From contig CAZSAT010000110.1 of the NCBI GenBank assembly GCA_964604675.1, positions 1 through 22,907 of the forward strand: a DNA stretch of 22,907 nucleotides, written 5' to 3'. Shown here one piece after another: positions 1 to 7,205 of this stretch; the stretch's first letter is position 1; every line of letters begins with the position of its first letter. The notes under the pieces are model-generated. The model was not told where the DNA came from and searched no databases. It was given only the letters and a program-made list of their open reading frames with translations. The translations under genes and the position numbers were made by a program. The DNA comes from CAZSAT01 sp964604675 (GTDB lineage: Bacteria > Myxococcota_A > UBA796 > CAJQPC01).

Positions 1-322
1 CCGTGACGCGCCCCGTGTTGATGGCGGCCACCACCGCCTCGAGGTCGAGGAAGGCCGAGACCAGGATGCGACCGACGTCCGGCCACTGCTGCGCGACCTG
101 CTCGCAGAGCTCGACACCGCTGGATCGGGGCATGCGGTGGTCGGTGACGAGCACGTCCACCTCGCGAACCCGCAGCAGCTCGAGCGCCGAATCGGCGTCG
201 GGAACGGTGAGGACGTCGACGACGTCCGAGAAGCTCCTCTCGAAGATGGCCCGGTTGGAGGGCTCGTCATCGACGAAGAGCACGAGGCCAAGCCTCCGCT
301 CGCCTGGGCTCCGCGATGTCAC
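1..322 (-). CDS. Response regulator receiver-domain protein (partial, C-terminus beyond left edge)
   Basis: Phosphorelay receiver domain. The visible 107 residues run from a GTG start to the window edge. Seen directly: the acidic pair D18-D19 in LFVDDEPSNR, the phospho-acceptor D61 in VLVTDHRMP, and S89 in ILVSAF at the usual Thr/Ser switch position. The AAINTG stretch near the edge resembles receivers whose conserved Lys follows shortly after ('INxGxVxxxLxKPW'), which would lie outside the window. The start at 322 is chosen because GAGG sits 5 nt upstream. A GTG at 325 is an alternative. The gene follows the phosphodiesterase gene by 42 bp on the same strand and is probably co-transcribed with it. 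The output domain, if any, cannot be seen. Confidence 0.88.
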   Translation of the reverse strand, partial: MTSRSPGERRLGLVLFVDDEPSNRAIFERSFSDVVDVLTVPDADSALELLRVREVDVLVTDHRMPRSSGVELCEQVAQQWPDVGRILVSAFLDLEAVVAAINTGRVT

Positions 323-364
323 CACAACCTCGGTCCCGAACCCACCGGGACCCGCAGCATACCG

Positions 365-2125
365 CTACTCGATGTAGCCGAGCGCTCGGAGCGCCTCTTC
401 GTCCACGCCTTCCAGGCCTTCCTCGAACTCCAGCTCGGAGGCCAGCTCGTCCCTGGATGCAGGACCGCGCGCCTGTGATGCCCACAGGATGTCGCCGGCG
501 AGATCCGCCGCGGGCGGAATCCCGAGGTGGGCCAGGACCGTGGGCGCCACGTCCAGCAGGTGGGCGCGGTCGTGCTCCACCCCCGCCGGAATGCCCGGTC
601 CTCGCGCGTAGATGACGCCGTCGAGCGTGTGCTCGCCGCTGAACGCCTCGGTGAGCTTCACGTAGTCCGAGAGCGGCTCGCCGCCGATGGTGCCGCGCGC
701 CATCCGTGCCGCGTCGATCTGCTCGTCGCGCAGGGTGAGGCCCAGGCTCCGCGGGGCCTCCGGAACGTGTTCCCAGACGAACGCGGGCTGGCCGGTCTCG
801 TCGCGCAGGCTGTCGATCGCCTCCCCGAGCGCCGCCATGTCGACGGCGTCGTCGGTGGCTGCCACAGCGAGCTTGATCCCGAGACGCGACACGTCCACAG
901 GCCCGACCATCGCCGTGAGGCGGCTCCGGAGACGCTCCGTCAAGGGCGCGAAGAAGGCCTTCTCCGAGGCCGCCGAGAGCGCCTGGAAGCCGTGGTCGGA
1001 CACCAGGAACAGCGTCGACTCGGCCGGGAGACTCTCGAGCAGCTCGGCGAGCACCGCGTCCGCGCCGCGGTAGGCGTCGGTGACCGCGGAGCCGAAGCGC
1101 TCCAGCTCCTCGGTGCTCACGTCCGAGAACGCCTCGGGTTCGTGCTGGCGCCAGAACCGGTGACCGAGCGCGTCGGTGGCGTACCACGTGAAGGTGGCCA
1201 GCTCCGGCTGGTAGGTGTGGGTCGCGTAGAAGAAGACGTCGCGGTCGATCCAGCCCCGGAGGATCTGGAGGCGGTAGTGCCGCTCGTCATCGTCCGGCCG
1301 ACGGGTGCGCTCCGCCAGGGTCCACGACGCCGCCTCCCAGAGGGTGCCGAAGCGGAAGCCCCGGGTGAGTCCCGCCAGCACCAGCTCCTTCGTGGTGCGG
1401 ACCTGGTCCACCTTCTGGCGCTTCAGGCGGTTGGCGAGCTCAAGCTCCTTCACGAAGGACAGGTCTTCCGGGTAGGTCTCGGGGCCCTGGGCGAGCCAGG
1501 CCGGCACGATGAAGCCGTCGATCGCGCGGGGCGGGTAGGTCACGAGCCACTTGTAGATGCCGGTCGAGCGCCCCTCGGACTCCGCCACGTCCCAGAAGCG
1601 CGGCACCCGGCAGTCGGTGGCGTGCACGTGGAAGCCCTGCACGCCGTGCACCTCGGGCGGCTTGCCGCTTGCCATCGTGGTCCAGAGCAGCGGGGAGAAG
1701 GTGGGCTCCATCGACCCCAGGACCGCGCGACTGCCCTCCGCGGCAAGCCGTTCGAAGGCCGGCAGGTCCAGCTCGTCGATCACGTCGAAGGTGGCGCCGT
1801 CGACACCGAGCACCAGGACGTCGACGCTCGACAGCATGGGCGTGGGCCACGCCACCGCGCCGACGTGCACGACGCTCAGGAGGCCCAGCGCCCAGCCGGT
1901 GCCGGGCACGCCCGAGAAGCGCCCCACCCGCTCCCACAGGGCACCCCCAAGGGCGCCCAGGAGACCCGGCAGCAGCACGAAGACGAACGTGTAGAGCATG
2001 ACGCGGTCGTGGAACCACGGGTTCACCGCGACCATGGCGGCCCCGGCCAGCACACCTGGAGCGGCACCGACGACCAGGCCGGAGAGGGTGGCGCGGGATC
2101 GTCCCGCGGAGCCCGGCGGGATCAC
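365..2125 (-). CDS. Membrane-anchored type I phosphodiesterase / nucleotide pyrophosphatase-like protein (alkaline phosphatase superfamily)
   Basis: Predicted metal-dependent phosphoester hydrolase or transferase of 586 aa. Residues about 13-95 contain three hydrophobic segments (around 15-34, 42-62 and 77-93), so the enzyme is membrane-tethered. The catalytic domain begins with VLVLGVDGATFD, where D109 is the expected metal ligand and T112 the expected nucleophile. It continues with YATDALGHRFW (D/H ligands), LFLVSDHGF (D/H pair) and a late His in SGEHTLDGVI. All core motifs are intact. The C-terminus ends EALRALGYIE, a tail shared with the sulfatase-like protein at 13775-15613. GTG at 2125 overlaps the upstream acyltransferase stop as GTGA and has GGTGG about 6 nt upstream. 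An open frame continues upstream but only as a shadow of the acyltransferase. The pairing suggests envelope lipid or glycan modification (inference). The substrate is unknown. Confidence 0.9.
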   Translation of the reverse strand: MIPPGSAGRSRATLSGLVVGAAPGVLAGAAMVAVNPWFHDRVMLYTFVFVLLPGLLGALGGALWERVGRFSGVPGTGWALGLLSVVHVGAVAWPTPMLSSVDVLVLGVDGATFDVIDELDLPAFERLAAEGSRAVLGSMEPTFSPLLWTTMASGKPPEVHGVQGFHVHATDCRVPRFWDVAESEGRSTGIYKWLVTYPPRAIDGFIVPAWLAQGPETYPEDLSFVKELELANRLKRQKVDQVRTTKELVLAGLTRGFRFGTLWEAASWTLAERTRRPDDDERHYRLQILRGWIDRDVFFYATHTYQPELATFTWYATDALGHRFWRQHEPEAFSDVSTEELERFGSAVTDAYRGADAVLAELLESLPAESTLFLVSDHGFQALSAASEKAFFAPLTERLRSRLTAMVGPVDVSRLGIKLAVAATDDAVDMAALGEAIDSLRDETGQPAFVWEHVPEAPRSLGLTLRDEQIDAARMARGTIGGEPLSDYVKLTEAFSGEHTLDGVIYARGPGIPAGVEHDRAHLLDVAPTVLAHLGIPPAADLAGDILWASQARGPASRDELASELEFEEGLEGVDEEALRALGYIE

Positions 2126-3057
2126 GCGTCCACCAGGAAACGGCCCGGGCGGAACTCGTCCCAGAAGTGCCAGTCGCCGGGGTGCTCCCGGAGGAAGCGA
2201 CCGAGGTGCTGCGCGACCGCGTCGGCTCCGACCTCGAGCGCGTCCTTCACCCGAGCCTCCCTCGGGAGAGGGATCTCGGGCCCGATGACGGTTCGGTACG
2301 GCGCCGGGCCGCCGCGATCGCGGAAGGTGTGCAGGGTCAGCAAGGGGGCTCCGCTCTTGAGCGCCAGGTACACCGGCCCGACGGGGAGCCGCATGCGCTG
2401 GCCCAACACCGTGCGCTCCAGGCGTCGTCCGAGCTCTCTTCCACCGCCGGTGCCGTCCATCGCGGTCATCACGACCTCCCCGCCCTCGAGGGCTCGCAAG
2501 ACGGGCCGGAGGAAGCCCCCTCCGTCCCAGACCCGTGCCTTCAGATCCTCTTCCAGTCGGTGGCGCATTCCCGTGGCCCACGCGCCGGTCTCGGAGAGGG
2601 TCCCCTCGACGCCGCCACCACCGACCTGGTTCATGCGGTAGCCCAGCACGCCCAGGACACACAGCGGGAGCTGGGCAGGCCCCATGTGCGGGTGCATCAC
2701 CACCACACCGCGCCCGTGGGCGAGGGCGGCGTCGAGGTGTTGTTGTCCTTCGAGGGTGAGGTAGGCCGCGGCGTTCTCGGGCGTCACGCGGCCGAAGGAC
2801 CAGGAGATGTACTGGTCGACGAAGTGCGTGGCGAAGGCGTCGCGACTCGGGGTGGAGAGCGGCTGCGCCAGGCCGGCGCGGGCCATGTTCCCGGCCACCG
2901 CCCGGCGCTTGCCGCGGGCCACGATCGCCACGACGTGCCCGAGCAGGCGGTTCGCGCGCAGCTCCGCCGCGGGTGGCAGGTGGTCGAAGCTCCGCCGGTA
3001 GGGGCCCCACACCACCTTCCGGTACACGTCTTTCGCTCTGGACTCACCGAAGACCAC
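2122..3057 (-). CDS. LpxL/HtrB-like lysophospholipid/lipid A acyltransferase family protein
   Basis: Predicted inner-membrane acyltransferase of 311 aa, the usual size for lauroyl/myristoyl acyltransferases of lipid A or related lipids. Seen directly: a basic N-terminus (VYRKVVWGPYRRSF), then NRLLGHVVAIVARGKRRAVAGNM, the typical entry of the family, and the active-site region GVVVMHPHMGPAQLP at about 117-131. Canonical members have H-x4-D/E; here the aligned motif is H124-MGPA-Q129, so the acidic partner is Gln. Later blocks VVMTAMDGTGGG and GPVYLALKSGAPLLTLHTFRD match the family's substrate-pocket region. I chose GTG 3057 because it gives family length and leaves an intergenic gap. An in-frame ATG at 3150 would add 31 residues and overlap the divergent gene's start codon. 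The stop overlaps the next gene by GTGA. Confidence 0.82.
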   Translation of the reverse strand: MVFGESRAKDVYRKVVWGPYRRSFDHLPPAAELRANRLLGHVVAIVARGKRRAVAGNMARAGLAQPLSTPSRDAFATHFVDQYISWSFGRVTPENAAAYLTLEGQQHLDAALAHGRGVVVMHPHMGPAQLPLCVLGVLGYRMNQVGGGGVEGTLSETGAWATGMRHRLEEDLKARVWDGGGFLRPVLRALEGGEVVMTAMDGTGGGRELGRRLERTVLGQRMRLPVGPVYLALKSGAPLLTLHTFRDRGGPAPYRTVIGPEIPLPREARVKDALEVGADAVAQHLGRFLREHPGDWHFWDEFRPGRFLVDA

Positions 3058-3148
3058 GGGGCGCGGACCTAACCCGATCTCCGAAGCGAGCGCCTGTAAG
3101 TAGGACGCCCTCGCGTCCGTCGCCAAGCCGCAGCTCGGAGCACAAGCC

Positions 3149-4423
3149 ATGCAGCAGACCTGGGGACGCGTGCCACGCGTCGGACTTGCACACCACGGAC
3201 GCCTCCTCGAAGAACGCGTGCTCGCGCCACGAACGGCGGTGACGATCGGGCGGCACCCCAGCTGCACCCTCGTGCTGCCCCAAGGGTGCCCCGTCAACCG
3301 GCACGCCCTGCTCGTCCACCGACAGGGCGCGTGGCACCTCGTCTTCGACGAGCGCATGACCGGACGCATCGGCGTCGACGGCCAGTCGATCACGCTGGAG
3401 GAGCTCGCGGAGGCGGGGCGGGTCGAGCGACGCGCCAACCGGTGCCAGCTCCGACTGGCCGATCGCCACCGCGGGCGCATCACCGTCGGCGACTGCGTGG
3501 TGCTCTTCCAGTTCGTCGAGCCCGCGCCCCAGCCGGCGCGGGTCCCCAGCGGCTTCCGCCCGCGGCTCTTCGACCGCGACGACCCCGTCTTCCTCGGCCT
3601 GCTGGCCCTGAACACCGTGGCCGCCGCGGTGCTGCAGATCTGGATCCAGAACCAGGTGGTCGTGCCCACCCTCGTCGACGTCACACCGTGGCTCCCCGAC
3701 CCCGTGGCGATCTACATCCAGCAGCCGGTCGACCTCCCCGAAGCTCCCCCGCCGCCACCGGTGCAGGTCGCACGCGAGGTGGTCGAAGCGGACGCGCCCA
3801 CACCCGACACGCCCAGCGACGACGCCGCGGAGGTCCGCGAGGCGCGTCGTGCCGAGGCGGTGGCCGCCGAGGTCGCCGAGTCCCCGCTGCTCGCCGCGCT
3901 CCAGGAGACGGTCGCCCTCATCACACGCGGCGACCCCGACCACGACCTCAGGGTGGCGCTGGACTCGATCGACGCGAGCGAGGCCGTGGCGGCCGCTACC
4001 CTCAGCCTCCATCGAGGGGTCGGCATCGGCACCGACAACGCGACGATCTCCGAGCTCGGACGCGCGGGCATGGGCCCTTCACGGCTCGACACGGCGGAGC
4101 CCGACGTGAACGTCGAGACCGACGGCCGGCGCTCGATCACGACCGAGAGTCCGCGGCACGCAGGGCGCGTCGAGTCGGCGTTCCGCGCCCTGGGACCCCG
4201 CGTACGCACCTGCTACGAGCGCGTGCTGAAGCTCCGGCCGGACGCCGAAGGACGCGTCGAGCTCTTCGCCACCATCTCCGACGGGGTGCTGATCGAGGCG
4301 CACGTGCGCAGCGACCTGCACGACCTGGACTTCGAGGCGTGCGTCGAGCGTGCGATCTACGACCTCGAGCCGCCCGCCGGGGCCTCGGCCGAGGTCATGT
4401 ACCCCTTCGTCGTGACACGCTGA
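3149..4423 (+). CDS. FHA-like / single-TM / AgmX-PglI C-terminal domain protein
   Basis: 424 aa envelope protein. Residues about 25-75 look like a degenerate FHA domain (VTIGRHPSC with VNRHALL), normally a phosphothreonine-binding fold. A hydrophobic segment at about 148-170 (FLGLLALNTVAAAVLQIWI) would cross the inner membrane. It is followed by a Pro-rich and acidic linker (PEAPPPPPVQ). Residues about 335-424 match the AgmX/PglI C-terminal domain of myxobacteria: VRTCYERVLKLRPDAEGRVEL and the closing FEACVERAIYDLEPP. That domain resembles the TonB C-terminus and occurs in gliding-motility and other envelope proteins of Myxococcota (family knowledge). ATG 3149 has GGAG 8 nt upstream. No motility or TonB partner genes are visible nearby, so the role is open. 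Confidence 0.85.
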   Translation: MQQTWGRVPRVGLAHHGRLLEERVLAPRTAVTIGRHPSCTLVLPQGCPVNRHALLVHRQGAWHLVFDERMTGRIGVDGQSITLEELAEAGRVERRANRCQLRLADRHRGRITVGDCVVLFQFVEPAPQPARVPSGFRPRLFDRDDPVFLGLLALNTVAAAVLQIWIQNQVVVPTLVDVTPWLPDPVAIYIQQPVDLPEAPPPPPVQVAREVVEADAPTPDTPSDDAAEVREARRAEAVAAEVAESPLLAALQETVALITRGDPDHDLRVALDSIDASEAVAAATLSLHRGVGIGTDNATISELGRAGMGPSRLDTAEPDVNVETDGRRSITTESPRHAGRVESAFRALGPRVRTCYERVLKLRPDAEGRVELFATISDGVLIEAHVRSDLHDLDFEACVERAIYDLEPPAGASAEVMYPFVVTR

Positions 4424-4587
4424 GTGGGGGAAAACCCCCCGAAGGGGCAGCGCCGAGGCGCTTCCAAGGGACTTCCTGTCCCCCGGGGTGCTTGCCCGGA
4501 CCTTCGGGAGGGGCGGTAACAGTCGGGAAACGTAGACCCGACCCTACATGGCCCCGGCGAACCTGCGAACAGGACATCGTGCGCCGG

Positions 4588-4660
4588 GATCCAGTGGGTG
4601 TCTCTACGAAACTGCCACCTGGCAGAGCACGTAAGGTTCATTCACTGGATCACCTCCTTT
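4588..4660 (+). other. Hairpin presenting an exposed anti-Shine-Dalgarno tail
   Basis: Bases 4588-4596 and 4643-4651 are a perfect 9-bp inverted repeat (GATCCAGTG / CACTGGATC). The helix extends to 13 bp with two G-U pairs (4597-4600 with 4639-4642) and encloses a second stem CTGCC/GGCAG with loop ACCT. Immediately 3' of the stem is ACCTCCTTT (4652-4660), the anti-SD of 16S rRNA, which would be single-stranded in this fold. On the opposite strand this reads AAAGGAGGTGATCC followed 2 nt later by GTG (4645-4643), a maximal SD for a 13-codon mini-ORF ending at TAG, or for ATG 4641 of a 94-codon frame with unconvincing composition. Confidence 0.45.
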
Positions 4661-4726
4661 GGTCGGCGCGTTCAACGTCGCAGGTCCCGACCTGCTCCCT
4701 CGTCCTGACCGCCGGCGCCCGGACAA

Positions 4727-4777
4727 GGGGGTGTGAGCCGAAGCTCACCAGCCGGCTGCTTCTCCGGCTGAGCCCCC
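4727..4777. other. Three-way-junction fold with competing pairing
   Basis: GGGGGT (4727-4732) can pair with A4771 and CCCCC (4773-4777), with one bulged G at 4772. This encloses two adjacent perfect hairpins: 4733-4738/4743-4748 (6 bp, loop CGAA) and 4749-4755/4764-4770 (7 bp). The same C-run (4773-4779) can instead pair with GGGGG at 4785-4789, so two mutually exclusive folds are possible. No T-tract follows either fold, so it is not a standard intrinsic terminator. Confidence 0.4.
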
Positions 4778-4872
4778 CCAGGACGGGGGTGCTGATAGAA
4801 GCGTACTCCCGACGATCGACCAGGACAACAGGCCCTTGACGTGTCACCAGAACGACACCAGGACGCCGGCGC

Positions 4873-4878
4873 TATGCT
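4873..4878 (+). promoter_or_regulatory. -10 element (TATGCT) for a probable leaderless start at GTG 4885
   Basis: TATGCT matches the TANNNT pattern and ends 6 nt before GTG 4885, which places the expected transcription start at or next to the start codon. No Shine-Dalgarno lies upstream of this GTG. TTGACG at 4836 is too far away (31 nt) to be its -35. The arrangement matches leaderless promoters known from other high-GC bacteria. Confidence 0.45.
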
Positions 4879-4884
4879 GCGGTG

Positions 4885-5643
4885 GTGTTCTGGCTCCTCC
4901 TCGCGTGTGCCGACGAAGCGCCCGCTGGCGAGAGCGGAGTGCCACCACAGGACGGTGGCGGCTACGACGCCGACGCGCTCGCCGGAGCGATCGAGGACGC
5001 GCTCAACCCCGGCCTCCCCGTGCCGCGAGAGCTCCACGATGCGTACCTCGAGCGCTTCGCCGAAGGCGACGAGAGCTGTCCGGGCGACGCCACTCAGCTC
5101 ACGGGAGCGGTCCCCCCCGAGGGCTGCACGGCGGAGAGTGGCGCGTTCTACACAGGCGTCTCGATGTGGCACGACGATGGCGTCAACCGCGCCCTGTCGG
5201 GGGACTTCGAGATCACCAGTGCCGAGGGGCTGGTCGTGGCCGGCGGCGGCTTCGTCAACCTGAGCGACGACGGGTCCGGGGCCGCCCACGGGGAGGTCTT
5301 CGGCACCTGGCGGTGGGAGGGCTCCGTCACGGGATGGGAGCAGGGTGTCAGCGCCGCGTTCGTCTACGACGTCGTCCCCGACGACGGGCTGGTGCGCCTG
5401 TCGGGACCGCTGTCCGTGCGCGGGCAGGCGATCGACTTCGTCGACACCGAGTGGAACGACGGCTGCGAGCGTGCGACGGGGGCCCTCGAGGTTCGTGACG
5501 ACGCCGCACGGTGGTACGCGGTGGCCTTCGACGGCTGCACCGGCTGCGGGCCCGCGTCGGTGGACGGCGAGGAGCTCGGCGAGGTCTGCGTGGATCTCAG
5601 CGCGTTCCGCGACACCGCCATCGCCACCCTGGGGCCGGCGTGA
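4885..5643 (+). CDS. Putative short-signal lipoprotein of unknown function
   Basis: 252 aa from GTG 4885 (an adjacent GTG at 4882 would add one residue). The N-terminus FWLLLACADE carries a lipobox (L-L-A-C) with Cys at residue 8, giving an unusually short signal with no basic residue. An in-frame TGA at 4837 with no usable start codon after it rules out a longer form. The rest is acidic, Gly-rich and probably beta-structured, with paired Cys (DESCPGD..EGCTAESG, later DGCTGCGP) suggesting disulfides in an exported protein. I recognise no family. It overlaps the next gene by GTGA (5640-5643), so it is probably the first cistron of the DUF1549/DUF1501 operon and an envelope partner of those products. 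Confidence 0.75.
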   Translation: MFWLLLACADEAPAGESGVPPQDGGGYDADALAGAIEDALNPGLPVPRELHDAYLERFAEGDESCPGDATQLTGAVPPEGCTAESGAFYTGVSMWHDDGVNRALSGDFEITSAEGLVVAGGGFVNLSDDGSGAAHGEVFGTWRWEGSVTGWEQGVSAAFVYDVVPDDGLVRLSGPLSVRGQAIDFVDTEWNDGCERATGALEVRDDAARWYAVAFDGCTGCGPASVDGEELGEVCVDLSAFRDTAIATLGPA

Positions 5644-7205
5644 TCGCGCTCTGGCTCGCCTGCGCGGACCCGCTGGACGCGACCGAACAGGACGCCCTCC
5701 TGGTCGAGCTCCCGGCGCCGCGGCTGCTCCGGAGGGCCAGCCTCGACCTGCGCGGGGTGTTGCCCAGCGTGGACGAGCTCGACGCCGTCGAGGCGGAGCC
5801 CGAGCGGTTGGACGCCTACCTGGAGGCCTACCTCGACGACCCGCTCGTCGAGGAACGGCTGGTCCGGCTCTTCCAGGAGCACCTGCAGACCCTGATCGAC
5901 ACCTTCGAGGTGCGGCACTACGACTACGGCCTCGCCGACGCCGACGAGTACGCCTTCGAGCGCGCTGTCGGCGAAGAGCCCCTGCGTGTGCTCGCTCGGG
6001 TCTTCGTCGACGACCTCCCCTGGCCCACCGTCGTCACCGCGGACTGGACCATGGCCAACGAGGTGCTCGCCGGCGTCTGGCCGCTCGACTACCCCGACGG
6101 CGCCACCGGCTGGCGAGCCGCGCAGTACACCGACGGGCGGCCCGCGGCCGGCGTGCTGGCCAGCAACGGGCTGTGGTGGCGCTACGTCACCAACCCGTCA
6201 AACATGAACCGCGGGCGAGCAGCCGCCATCTCCCGGCTGCTGCTCTGCTCCGACATCCTGTCGCGCCCCGTGAGCCTCCAGGACGCGGTCTCCCTGGCCG
6301 ACGACGCCACGGACGCGCTGCGGAACAACCCGAGCTGTGTGGCCTGCCACGCCTCGATCGAGCCGCTCGCCGCCACGCTGTTCGGCTTCTACTGGTTCAC
6401 GCAGTACAACCAGGCCGAGATGACCCGCTACCACCCGGAGCGGGAGACGCTCGGCACGTCCGAGCGCTACCTGGGCGTCGAGCCCGAGTACTTCGGCGAG
6501 CCTCTACGAGGGCTCGTGGACCTTGGCGGCGCCGTCGCAGGTGACCCGCGCTTCGACACGTGCGCCGTCGAGACCGCCGCCAAGCTCTTGTGGCGCCGCG
6601 ACGTCGACGGCGTGGCGGACTTCGAGACCCTGGAGGCGCTCCGCCTCGGCTTCTCGACCTCGGGCCGCTCGATGAAGTCGCTGTTCCGGGCGCTGCTCGA
6701 CACGCCCGGCTACCGGGCGGGCGGTGTGGTCGACGAAGCCGACGACGCGACGGTCGAGCGCGAGGCCACCCTGCGCCTCCAGTCCCCGGATCAGCTCGCC
6801 AGCAGCGTCGAGGCGGTCACGGGGTTCCGCTGGACCTGGGAGGGCTTCGACCAGCTCGACGAAGACGAGACGGGCTTCCGCGTGCTCACAGGCGGTGTGG
6901 ACGGCGAGTTGGTCACCGCCCCGCAGCGCGAGCCGGGGCTGACCTGGGCCCTGGTGGTCCAGCGGCTGGCGGAGGGGGCCGCCGATAACGCCGTGAGGGA
7001 GAGCGAGCTGATCGAGCTCGACGGCGAGCTCGGCGACCAGCTCGAGGCCCTCCACTGGCGCCTCTACGCCGAGCGTCCGGAAGCGCTCTGGACCGAGTCG
7101 ATCGCCGAGCTGTGGTCACAGGCCGAGGCGCTCGAAGGCTCCGAAGCGGCCTGGACGACGGTGCTGACCGTGATGCTGCGGGATCCCCGCTTCGTGAGCC
7201 GCTGA
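5640..7205 (+). CDS. DUF1549/DUF1588/DUF1585-like (PSD1-type) lipoprotein with CxxCH motif
   Basis: 521 aa. The N-terminus IALWLACADPLD has a lipobox Cys at residue 8. RRASLDLRGVLPSVDELDA followed by repeated D-A-Y-L-E blocks is the DUF1549-like opening (compare 'RRLYLDLTGLPPT'). The middle section with NPSNMNRGRAAAISRLLLC and NNPSCVACHASIEPLAATLFGF is DUF1588-like. C233-V-A-C236-H237 is a cytochrome c-type haem motif. GDPRFDTCAVETAAKLLWRRDV is DUF1585-like. Such proteins are typically encoded next to DUF1501 proteins, as here, and their reaction is unknown. The GTG start sits in a GTGA overlap with the previous stop, so translation is probably coupled. The closing DPRFVSR matches the end of family members. 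Haem attachment outside the cytoplasm would be expected (inference). Confidence 0.82.
   Translation: MIALWLACADPLDATEQDALLVELPAPRLLRRASLDLRGVLPSVDELDAVEAEPERLDAYLEAYLDDPLVEERLVRLFQEHLQTLIDTFEVRHYDYGLADADEYAFERAVGEEPLRVLARVFVDDLPWPTVVTADWTMANEVLAGVWPLDYPDGATGWRAAQYTDGRPAAGVLASNGLWWRYVTNPSNMNRGRAAAISRLLLCSDILSRPVSLQDAVSLADDATDALRNNPSCVACHASIEPLAATLFGFYWFTQYNQAEMTRYHPERETLGTSERYLGVEPEYFGEPLRGLVDLGGAVAGDPRFDTCAVETAAKLLWRRDVDGVADFETLEALRLGFSTSGRSMKSLFRALLDTPGYRAGGVVDEADDATVEREATLRLQSPDQLASSVEAVTGFRWTWEGFDQLDEDETGFRVLTGGVDGELVTAPQREPGLTWALVVQRLAEGAADNAVRESELIELDGELGDQLEALHWRLYAERPEALWTESIAELWSQAEALEGSEAAWTTVLTVMLRDPRFVSR

Larger units (their letters stand above)
4426..4795. ncRNA. Candidate structured RNA region with 16S 3'-tail (anti-SD) mimic
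   Basis: No convincing protein gene lies in this gap, but hairpins follow one another almost without a break. Observed stems: 4426-4430/4435-4439 (loop AAAA), 4449-4454/4457-4462, 4468-4472/4478-4482, 4495-4498/4505-4508, 4522-4527/4537-4542, 4562-4565/4570-4573 (loop CGAA), 4588-4600/4639-4651 with an inner stem 4612-4616/4621-4625, 4680-4686/4689-4695, and a three-way junction at 4727-4777. Positions 4645-4660 (CTGGATCACCTCCTTT) equal the 3' end of bacterial 16S rRNA on the + strand. RNase P, tmRNA, SRP and 6S hallmarks were looked for and not seen. Transcription and direction are not shown. On the minus strand the same bases form a perfect SD. Boundaries are approximate. Confidence 0.4.

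Noticed and set aside
2126..3010. N-terminal extension of the phosphodiesterase ORF to 3010
   Set aside because: It lies in a shifted frame over the well-supported acyltransferase and gives Arg/Pro-rich nonsense.
4426..4440. GGGGG-AAAA-CCCCC hairpin after the AgmX-domain gene as an intrinsic terminator
   Set aside because: No T-tract follows; the next bases start another hairpin.
4511..4524. GGTAACAGTC resembling a conserved RNase P RNA segment
   Set aside because: The other universal RNase P blocks (such as GAGGAAAGTC and ACAGAA) are absent on both strands nearby.
4357..4641. Minus-strand 94-codon ORF behind the perfect SD
   Set aside because: It runs antisense into the AgmX-domain gene, has no family features, and its composition looks random. 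Kept only as an alternative reading.
4499..4660. A real 16S rRNA gene fragment
   Set aside because: Only three short blocks match, with wrong spacing and no continuous homology. Mimicry or convergence is not excluded, but this is not an rRNA gene.
4836..4841. TTGACG as the -35 box of the promoter at 4873
   Set aside because: The spacing of 31 bp is far beyond the functional 15-19 bp.
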